Of a stretch of 64,000 nt of DNA, positions 57,921 through 64,000 are shown one piece after another (position 1 is the stretch's first letter; every line of letters starts with the position of its first letter). Position numbers and translations under genes: made by a program. A model generated the notes under the pieces. It made no database searches and was not told the origin of the DNA. It saw nothing but the letters and a program-made list of their open reading frames with translations. The stretch is from an uncultured Granulosicoccaceae bacterium. GTDB taxonomy: Bacteria > Pseudomonadota > Gammaproteobacteria > Granulosicoccales > Granulosicoccaceae. The stretch is taken from positions 62,001 to 126,000 of the forward strand of contig CALKXD010000007.1 in assembly GCA_938003855.1 (NCBI GenBank), read 5' to 3'.

Positions 57921-58343
57921 ATGGCAAAAAAGCCCCTTGCAAAAAAAACGGCCACCGGGAAAGGTGCATCTTCGACCGGTCGATCCAAAAAGAAACCCAC
58001 CGGCAAAAAGAAAGCACCTGCCAAAAAGAAGGTTGCGGCTAAAAGCAAGGAAGTCCCCTACGATCTTGTCTATGTTGCGAAAAGTCCTTTGCATGGTAAG
58101 GGTATGTTTGCGAAGAAAAAAATAAAGGCCGATATCACGCTCGGTAAGCTCGAAGGAAAGCCGACTCGCAAAGATGGTATCTATGTGCTCTGGCTCACGG
58201 ATACCCGGGGACTGGAAGTGAGCAATGATTTTAAATACATTAATCACGACAGCAATCCGAATTGCGCATTGACCGACACGGAAGTGGTAACCCTTAAGTC
58301 AATCAAGCCCGACGAAGAGCTGACGCACGACTACGGCTGGTAG
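57921..58343 (+). CDS. SET-domain protein with lysine-rich histone-like tail
   Basis: This 140-residue protein has two parts. Residues 1-43 are almost wholly Lys, Ala, Gly, Pro, Ser and Thr (AKKPLAKKTATGKG, KKKAPAKKKVAAK), like a histone H1 or bacterial H1-like tail. Residues 46-140 form a compact SET domain: SPLHGKGMFAKKKIK (SAM-binding start), YINHDSNPNC (108-115 core) and DEELTHDYGW at the end, including the catalytic Tyr. The domain is short, lacking a post-SET zinc motif. It probably methylates lysines, possibly in its own tail or in DNA-bound proteins, but no substrate is shown by sequence. The gene appears to be monocistronic. Confidence 0.88.
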   Translation: MAKKPLAKKTATGKGASSTGRSKKKPTGKKKAPAKKKVAAKSKEVPYDLVYVAKSPLHGKGMFAKKKIKADITLGKLEGKPTRKDGIYVLWLTDTRGLEVSNDFKYINHDSNPNCALTDTEVVTLKSIKPDEELTHDYGW

Positions 58344-58347
58344 GGGC

Positions 58348-58770
58348 TTATCTGCCCTGTGGATGACGGGGCAGGTGATCGTTGATCGTATGCCAATTGA
58401 CGCAGTTGTCAGTATAGAGGTGGGCATCCGCGGTGATCGATGGGCCGCTGTCGAGTGTTCCTAGAGCGAACTCGATCAGGTTATCGGGATTGTCGGCCGG
58501 CTCGAATGTCATGCTGGAACCGCAAGTTGCACAAAAACGGCGCGTGCTGCCATTGCTGGCGGTATAGGATTGCAGGTTGTCTTCGCCTTGCAGCCAGGTG
58601 AACTGATCACTTGCCGCCTCGGCGAAAGTAGCAAAGGCGGCACCGTGAAACTTACGACACATGCTGCAATGACAGTGGCCAATCCTGGTGCCGATTGCTT
58701 GCGCCTGATATTTTGCCGCGCCGCAAAGACACTGGCCGGAAAAGTACTGCGGGTCATCTGCATCACTCAT
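58348..58770 (-). CDS. GFA-family zinc protein
   Basis: This 140-residue protein belongs to the glutathione-dependent formaldehyde-activating enzyme/CENP-V family. Zinc-binding Cys groups are GQCLCGAAKY, IGHCHCSMCRKFHG and RFCATCGSSM. Members bind two zinc ions, but most are not proven formaldehyde enzymes, so a general GFA label is safer. The gene converges on the SET gene with four bases between stops and follows the MBL hydrolase gene on the same strand after 44 bases, so those two may be cotranscribed. Confidence 0.88.
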   Translation of the reverse strand: MSDADDPQYFSGQCLCGAAKYQAQAIGTRIGHCHCSMCRKFHGAAFATFAEAASDQFTWLQGEDNLQSYTASNGSTRRFCATCGSSMTFEPADNPDNLIEFALGTLDSGPSITADAHLYTDNCVNWHTINDHLPRHPQGR

Positions 58771-58814
58771 GGGGCGCTTTCTCTGCCGGTTGTATTGTGG
58801 TGGAGACCAGTCGG

Positions 58815-59624
58815 TTAGCTGGAGACTGTCACGGTTAATCCATCGTAGGCTGCTTCCACCGTGGGGGGTAACTGACTGACGATATCGTCGTGGTCTATAG
58901 AGTTGTGCATGTTGGTGAGGATCGCTCGCCTGGGCTTTACCCGCTCGATAAAAGCCAGCGCTTCCTCGACGTTCATGTGTGTCGGGTGTGGTGTGTGTCG
59001 AAGGGCATCGAGAATTAACACATCAAGACCAGTCAGTGCGTCAATGCTGTCGCTGAGATCGACGGTTTTAACATCGGGCAGATAGGCCAGGTTGCCAAAG
59101 CGGAAACCCAATGCGTTGATGTCTCCGTGGTTGACGACAAAAGGGCGCACCTGAATATCACCGCCTGAACCGGTAATGCAGAATTGTTCTGCCGGAGTGA
59201 TGCGATGCTCAATGCATATGGTTGGGTAACTGGTGCCGGGTTCCTGCTTATAACAGTATCCAAACGCCTGCATCACCGTGTCAGAGGTTGGCGTGTCCAT
59301 ATAGACATTGACACGCTCACGGTGGCGGATTGCCAGTTGCCTGAGATCGTCCATGCCGAATATATGATCGGCATGTGCGTGTGTGAGCAGCACGGCATCG
59401 AGATGCTCGACATTGGCCGACAGCAATTGCTCGCGCATATCCGGGCCGGTATCAATAAGAATTGATGTCATTGATTCTGCGATACGCTGCTCGACCAGCA
59501 TGGCACAGCGACGGCGGCGGTTTTTCGGGTTGGTCGGGTCGCAAGCGCCCCAATCGTTACCAATGCGTGGAACGCCGCCGGATGAACCAGTGCCCAGCAG
59601 GGTAAAAGTAGTTTCAATGGTCAT
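58815..59624 (-). CDS. MBL-fold hydrolase, PhnP-like
   Basis: This 269-residue metallo-beta-lactamase fold phosphodiesterase is related to PhnP. It has the glycine loop LLGTGSSGGVPRIG, the metal motif HAHADH (His82, His84, Asp86, His87), and later metal ligands in FVVNHGDINAL and LTNMHNSIDHDD. NDWGACDPTNPKNRRRRC matches the family N-terminal zinc-binding insert. The function may be hydrolysis of cyclic phosphate esters; no phn genes are nearby, so a housekeeping role is likely. The ATG at 59624 is chosen; the longer frame from 59684 is weak. Confidence 0.9.
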   Translation of the reverse strand: MTIETTFTLLGTGSSGGVPRIGNDWGACDPTNPKNRRRRCAMLVEQRIAESMTSILIDTGPDMREQLLSANVEHLDAVLLTHAHADHIFGMDDLRQLAIRHRERVNVYMDTPTSDTVMQAFGYCYKQEPGTSYPTICIEHRITPAEQFCITGSGGDIQVRPFVVNHGDINALGFRFGNLAYLPDVKTVDLSDSIDALTGLDVLILDALRHTPHPTHMNVEEALAFIERVKPRRAILTNMHNSIDHDDIVSQLPPTVEAAYDGLTVTVSS

Positions 59625-59890
59625 GCGCGCAGTATAAACGGTGTTGTAGCGGGCGTCTCGATTTGCCGTTGTCCGGTTGTACACCGGCAGCGCAAACGCA
59701 CTGTGAAGACGCAGGATACTGCGCCTGTTCTTTGCTTACACAGGCCAGAACCTGCAGGGTAAATCCTACCCTGGTAAAAAATACCCGATTTTTAACTCGC
59801 GCAAGTGTCTCTATTGTTGCAGTCGAGGTGCGGATTGGCAGAGTCAACACTGTCGGCCGGATTGTTTCTAAAAGCTTTGGAGAATGGCAA

Positions 59891-61363
59891 ATGAAATCAG
59901 CAATGAAGGCGGGGGATGTCTCTCCCGGATCTACAAATGTGCAGCGGTCTGCACGAACCCTGTTATCCGGGTTTGCAGCATCGGTTGTGGTGGTGATGGC
60001 GATGGCGGGCAATGCCGCAGCCCTGGTGCTGCCCGACTTTGAATCGCTGGTGAAAGAACATGGCAAAGCGGTGGTGAAGATAACCGTTTCGGCCCAGCAG
60101 GAGCAGACATCGGCGCAACCGGACCGGCAACAAATGGATCCACAGCAGGTACCGGAGTTTTTCCGCAAGTATTTTGAAGGGATGCCACGTGGACCTGAGG
60201 CGCAACCCCCTGGTCGTCGCGGTGTCGGGTCGGGGTCAGGTTTTATTCTGTCGCAGGATGGCTATGTGGTGACCAATGCTCATGTGGTCGATGGCGCAGC
60301 CGCGATTACCGTCGCGCTGCCGGATCGACGCCAGTACGATGCAACATTGGTCGGTGCAGATAAACGCACTGATCTGGCCCTTTTGAAAGTTAAAGCGACC
60401 GGATTACCCGTACTTGAACTCGGCGATTCCAGTGCGTTGAATGTCGGCCAGTGGGTGCTGGCAATCGGATCCCCGTTTGGCTTTGAATACACAGCCACTC
60501 AGGGCATTGTTTCAGCGTTGTCGCGAAGCTTGCCGGATGAAAACTATGTGCCGTTTATCCAGACCGATGTTGCTGTAAATCCCGGTAATTCGGGCGGGCC
60601 GTTATTTAACGTCGAGGGCGAGGTGATTGGTGTGAATTCACAGATTTTTTCACGCTCTGGCGGCTATATGGGACTGTCGTTTGCGATTCCGTCCGATGTC
60701 GTTAAAACCGTCGTGTCGCAATTGAAAGACACCGGGTATGTCAGTCGCGGATGGCTTGGTGTGATGATCCAGAATGTTGATAAATCTCTGGCCGAGTCTT
60801 TTGGGCTTGACCGTCCCCAGGGGGCGCTGGTGGCACGCGTGACGGAAAACAGCCCGGCTGAAAAAGCCGGTTTTAAGTCCGGTGATGTGATCCTCAGCTT
60901 TGACGGTCAGAGCATCGGCCAGTCGTCTCACCTGCCACCGCTGGTGGGTGTTACGCCGGTGGGTCAGCCCGTGGAAGTCAATGTGATGCGCAACGGTGAG
61001 TCGGTGACACTGACGGTGACGATAGCGGAGTTGGCGGAAGACCGCGAGATTGTTCGCACTAGTGCAGTCGAGCAGGGCAATGACTCTCGACTGGGTATCG
61101 CGGTGGTGGAGCTGACCGATGAGGCGCGGGCCGAGGCCGGCGATATTGACGGCGGGGTACTGGTGACGGAAGTTGATCCGGCAGGCGTTGCTGCATTGGC
61201 CGGGATCAGCCGCGGTGATGTCATTGTGTCGTTCAACCAGGTGACGATTGCATCAGCGAAAGAGTTGTCCGAGGCGGTAAAGCAAGCACCGTCCGGTAAA
61301 TCTGTAGCAGTACTGGTACAACGGAACAATAACCCGTTGTTCACCGCGTTGACACTGCCCTAA
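59891..61363 (+). CDS. Periplasmic serine protease of the Do (DegP/DegQ/MucD) family
   Basis: This 490-residue trypsin-like protease has two PDZ domains and degrades misfolded envelope proteins. The signal peptide ends near MAGNAAA. The catalytic triad is His131 in VTNAHVVDGA, Asp161 in RTDLALLKV and Ser234 in NPGNSGGPLF. PDZ1 spans about 275-370 and PDZ2 about 385-490 (AALAGISRGDVIVSF). The ATG at 59891 has GGAG eight bases upstream; the longer frame from 59663 would add 76 residues without a signal sequence. No rseA/mucB genes precede it, so MucD versus DegQ cannot be decided. A 7-bp dyad lies upstream at 59755-59773. Confidence 0.94.
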   Translation: MKSAMKAGDVSPGSTNVQRSARTLLSGFAASVVVVMAMAGNAAALVLPDFESLVKEHGKAVVKITVSAQQEQTSAQPDRQQMDPQQVPEFFRKYFEGMPRGPEAQPPGRRGVGSGSGFILSQDGYVVTNAHVVDGAAAITVALPDRRQYDATLVGADKRTDLALLKVKATGLPVLELGDSSALNVGQWVLAIGSPFGFEYTATQGIVSALSRSLPDENYVPFIQTDVAVNPGNSGGPLFNVEGEVIGVNSQIFSRSGGYMGLSFAIPSDVVKTVVSQLKDTGYVSRGWLGVMIQNVDKSLAESFGLDRPQGALVARVTENSPAEKAGFKSGDVILSFDGQSIGQSSHLPPLVGVTPVGQPVEVNVMRNGESVTLTVTIAELAEDREIVRTSAVEQGNDSRLGIAVVELTDEARAEAGDIDGGVLVTEVDPAGVAALAGISRGDVIVSFNQVTIASAKELSEAVKQAPSGKSVAVLVQRNNNPLFTALTLP

Positions 61364-61534
61364 GTTTTTGTAAAAGCTTACCTTTACTGGTAGCAGAGGC
61401 CGGGGCAGGACGCTGATTCAGGTGTTTTGCTCCGGTCAATGCTGACACAGGGTAAATTTTACCGGCTTGCTGCTTGAGAACTGATCGATAAACTCCATGT
61501 CAACAGCAATAGTGTTGAACTGATCTGGAGACAG

Positions 61535-62155
61535 ATGCCCAAAAACATACGTACAGGCATGGAAACAGCAGCCGGGGTTGTGAATGACCCCAAGCCCGAT
61601 CTGGTTCCGCTGCAAACTCCGGTTCGCGGCATAGGGACAGATCTGGGCGTTAATGCTGACTGGCAGCAGGTTTCGCCGGCATCGGCTGATCAGCCGATGC
61701 AAATACCGACCTTTGAAGGTGCGGGTGAGATCGGCAAGATGGCGTTGATGCTGACCTTGTGGACTGCCGTCGAAAGCTATCTGTACGAGACCTGCGGTGT
61801 GGCAGCGGTGAGCAATCATACAGAAGAAAAAAAGCATCGCGCCATTTTGAATGAATCTGAAACAATGATCATTTGCCTGCTGTGTTTGCTGAACAACGAA
61901 CCCTACACTGCCGGTGGTCTGGTTGATGCGATGATTGCACCGGACGCCTCTGCTGATCAGCGCGGTAATGCGCGCAAACGGCTTATCAATCGAACACTCC
62001 CCGTCATTGCAGACCGCTATCAGTTACTGCAATTTCGTGAGCACAACAAAGGAAACCTCCGCGAGTACAGCATTGCACGTAGTGCACGGCTCGCCACTTT
62101 TGCCGAGCAGGTTCTAGTCACGGGTGTGCGGCAAATTACCGGAGAGGAGCAATGA
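61535..62155 (+). CDS. Unknown protein coupled to a secreted partner
   Basis: This 206-residue protein shows a helical, winged-helix-like C-terminal half: LNESETMIICLLCLLNNEPY followed by TAGGLVDAMI and RKRLINRTLPVIADRYQLLQ. The pattern recalls a transcription-factor-like wHTH fold, but no family is recognised. There is no signal peptide. GGAG lies 4 bases before the ATG. The stop overlaps the ATG of the next gene (ATGA), so the two are translationally coupled. An opposing frame (61436-61837) is a shadow. Confidence 0.6.
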   Translation: MPKNIRTGMETAAGVVNDPKPDLVPLQTPVRGIGTDLGVNADWQQVSPASADQPMQIPTFEGAGEIGKMALMLTLWTAVESYLYETCGVAAVSNHTEEKKHRAILNESETMIICLLCLLNNEPYTAGGLVDAMIAPDASADQRGNARKRLINRTLPVIADRYQLLQFREHNKGNLREYSIARSARLATFAEQVLVTGVRQITGEEQ

Positions 62156-62589
62156 GTATTAATTTTCATAGAATAGCCGGATTAGCGCTTGCCGCGTTGC
62201 TGTCATTGTTGGCGTTAAACGCACAAGCAGCAAATAGTGTATCGGTACTGACGATCACCGAAACGCTGCCGGCACCGACTCGCGCGCTGCTATCCAATTT
62301 TGACCGGGTGCCATGGATTCAAAGCCACCAGTCGCTTCTTGTTCGCCATTATGGTTCGGGTCACCGACCGGAGCTGGTCAGGCATCGCTATCAGCGGGCT
62401 ATGACCGTCCGCGGTATCGACCATCGCGGAGTTATGCGGGTGTGGGTCAACTCGGTCACGATCACCGTACCGGGATACGTCGCCGGTGGTTGGGATGTGC
62501 GGGCTCTGCAGCGTGAACTCGAGCGTCTCGGTGTCAAAGTGAAGCCCAAGCCGGTGACACCGAAACCCGGCCCTCAGGTGTCGGGCTAG
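62152..62589 (+). CDS. Small secreted protein of unknown function
   Basis: This 145-residue protein has a clean Sec signal peptide (RIAGLALAALLSLLALNA, cut after AQA). The mature part has a globular region (TVRGIDHRGVMRVWVNSVTI, then a helix ALQRELERLGVKV) and a Pro/Lys-rich tail (KPKPVTPKPGP). No family is recognised. Coupling to 61535-62155 through ATGA suggests a shared role, perhaps a cytoplasmic regulator with an envelope partner, but this is inference. Confidence 0.6.
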   Translation: MSINFHRIAGLALAALLSLLALNAQAANSVSVLTITETLPAPTRALLSNFDRVPWIQSHQSLLVRHYGSGHRPELVRHRYQRAMTVRGIDHRGVMRVWVNSVTITVPGYVAGGWDVRALQRELERLGVKVKPKPVTPKPGPQVSG

Positions 62590-62780
62590 CAATCGAGATT
62601 CAGTCCCGCCGAGGACACGCAGGCCGCGCTGAAGGTTATCACTCGCCACGCCAGCGCAGGTGGTTAATTCTCGCTCCGGCAACGGCTGCACGCTAAACTA
62701 TACTTATACGGCATGGTGTAGAAATTTTTGCCGTTAGCTCGTGAATTAATTCCTTTGATAGCCAAGAGTTACTGTACCGA

Positions 62781-64000
62781 ATGAGTTACATCAGGAAATT
62801 CTGTCTTCTACCGCTGGCCTGCGTTTCCGGTTTGGTTGCGGTTGAGCGGGCAGTTGCGCAATTGGATTGTGGTGTTGGCACAGAAGTTTGCCTCGACGAG
62901 ACCCCGGCGGCGTCCGCCCCACTGATCGAGACCGTGACGGTGCTGCCGTTGGAGGCGGAGGTCGCATCACCGTCACCCGAAGCTCAGCAAGCTGAAGATA
63001 CAGAAGTCAGCACCCGCACCTACTCGCCGGAGCAAAAAGCACTGGCGGACGGCATCACCGCCGACCTGAAAGAGCGTCGTCTGAAAAGACCTGCCGGACG
63101 CAATGCACTGGAAAAAATCCAGCAGCTGAAAATTCTGCAGCCTTACCACGATTACTCGGTAAACGGCGAGCGCTACGTCGCCAAAATCTATTTAACTTTG
63201 AGTCGGCGCGCTCTGAAATCCGGCAATACCGAATTAGCCGAACGCTATCTGGGCGATGCTGTCGACCTGGATTCGAAAGCCACTGGCAGAACAAAGCTGC
63301 AGGCCGATATCGTCAAGGCGAAAGTGGCAGCAGGCTCTGACGTGACACGCGACACCGATACCACAAAGGCGGCCGAACAGGCAGACACCGAATCATCACC
63401 CGCGGCTGAACCACCTGCCGAACCTGCCGTGACAGCGGCAGATACTCCGGCCGCCACTGCGCCTGCTGCGGCAGCCGATGAGCCTGGGTTGCCAGCGGTG
63501 GACGATCAGCAGGTGGTCAGTGCGACAGAGCCAAAGTCGGCAAAGTATGATGAATCATCGGATGCCGCTAGTTCCAAGCTCGAAAGCGCGGACGATGTCC
63601 GTTTTTTTGCACCGATGGTGGTGGCTATTCCTGCCGGAAAATTCGTAATGGGCAGTGAGTCGGGTGCTGACGACGAGAAACCGGTGCGCGAGGTCAGTGT
63701 GTCTGCGTTTAGTATGTCGAAGTATGAAGTCACCATGGAGCAATACCGGGTGTTTGCCGCAGACACTGATCGACCGGCGCCGCAATTTGCCGAAACCGAC
63801 GGCAAGAGTCCGGTTACCAATGTGAGTTGGGCCGATGCGATTTCCTACACCGAATGGTTGAGTGAAAAGACCACTAAAAATTACCGGCTGCCAACCGAAG
63901 CCGAGTGGGAGTACGCAGCGCGTGGCGGAACGGTGACCCCGTTCAGTACCGGCGAGGAACTAACTAACCTGGCCAATTGTGTCGGCTGCGGAACCCAGTG
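62781..64000 (+). CDS. Formylglycine-generating-enzyme (SUMF1)-like protein, 3' end outside window
   Basis: An open frame from the ATG at 62781 runs off the right edge (406 residues visible). The protein has a signal peptide (LLPLACVSGLVAVERAVA), a helical region (about 80-175, including AERYLGDAVDLDSKATGR, TPR-like), an Ala/Pro/Glu/Thr-rich linker (about 195-270), then a SUMF1/FGE fold. The fold begins VVAIPAGKFVMGSESGADDE and continues KYEVTMEQYRVF, VTNVSWADAISYTEWLS, YRLPTEAEWEYAARGG. Many such proteins are not true sulfatase activators but kinase-linked or secreted binding modules; the active-site Cys region lies beyond the edge. Confidence 0.88.
   Translation, partial: MSYIRKFCLLPLACVSGLVAVERAVAQLDCGVGTEVCLDETPAASAPLIETVTVLPLEAEVASPSPEAQQAEDTEVSTRTYSPEQKALADGITADLKERRLKRPAGRNALEKIQQLKILQPYHDYSVNGERYVAKIYLTLSRRALKSGNTELAERYLGDAVDLDSKATGRTKLQADIVKAKVAAGSDVTRDTDTTKAAEQADTESSPAAEPPAEPAVTAADTPAATAPAAAADEPGLPAVDDQQVVSATEPKSAKYDESSDAASSKLESADDVRFFAPMVVAIPAGKFVMGSESGADDEKPVREVSVSAFSMSKYEVTMEQYRVFAADTDRPAPQFAETDGKSPVTNVSWADAISYTEWLSEKTTKNYRLPTEAEWEYAARGGTVTPFSTGEELTNLANCVGCGTQ

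Noticed and set aside
61436..61837. 133-codon minus-strand frame opposite the 61535 gene
   Set aside because: The plus-strand gene has a strong Shine-Dalgarno and is coupled to the next gene; the minus frame looks like a shadow rich in Cys and His.

Overview
The window reads as a chromosomal segment of a gammaproteobacterium with moderately high GC content. The evidence is the gene order rlmN-pilW-hisS-yfgM-bamB-der, the holD-rimI pair, msrP/msrQ, a leucine-catabolism (liu) cluster, and an ilvI-ilvH-pssA block. The genus cannot be fixed by eye; an aerobic, amino-acid- and lipid-using, possibly marine lifestyle is an inference from gene content. I found no tRNA, rRNA, CRISPR array, insertion sequence, prophage or recognisable defence island. 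Coding is dense, and most genes are housekeeping or catabolic.

Layout. 1-5.6 kb: the 3' part of an alpha/beta hydrolase gene, an AhpD-like protein with a clear promoter, an SH3-domain membrane protein with a His/Asp/Tyr-rich tail, and an M16 zinc peptidase divergent from purL. 5.9-15.7 kb: purL, a large protein resembling a helicase that has lost its motor, the MsrP-MsrQ repair system interrupted by an opposing 2H phosphoesterase, and malate dehydrogenase. 15.9-25.6 kb: nrdR-ribD, a solitary proteasome-like Ntn hydrolase, ndk, then rlmN-pilW-hisS-yfgM-bamB-der. 25.7-28.1 kb: an Ldh-family oxidoreductase, uraD and puuE, which make a compact purine/ureide catabolic operon. 28.4-31.8 kb: a FadL transporter and a VolA-like surface lipase. 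32-37.6 kb: a cation/proton antiporter, two hydrolases, a small coiled-coil protein and a lipoprotein. 38-41.1 kb: pckA and a BepA-like protease, converging on a strong terminator. 41.7-49 kb: ilvI-ilvH, pssA, holD-rimI, prfC and an Ada-like repair regulator. 49.4-54.3 kb: liuA-liuB-liuD behind a promoter with a palindromic operator. 54.3-64 kb: a glycosyltransferase-like protein, a polytopic membrane protein, 5-formyl-THF cyclo-ligase, a SET protein with a histone-like tail, a GFA protein, an MBL hydrolase, a Do-type protease, two coupled unknown genes, and a formylglycine-generating-enzyme-like gene cut by the window end.

How the genes work together. Several neighbours form functional pairs: FadL/VolA for lipid capture, MsrP/MsrQ for periplasmic methionine repair, BamB/YfgM/BepA/Do protease for envelope protein quality control, UraD/PuuE for allantoin formation and opening, and LiuA/B/D for isovaleryl-CoA to 3-methylglutaconyl-CoA. 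The most unusual items are the motorless DUF4011/helicase-like protein, the Ser-for-Thr proteasome-like enzyme, the lysine-tailed SET protein, an AT-rich palindrome inside ribD, and liu and rlmN-hisS clusters that lack expected members. No convincing multi-gene undescribed system is visible; the strongest leads are single genes.
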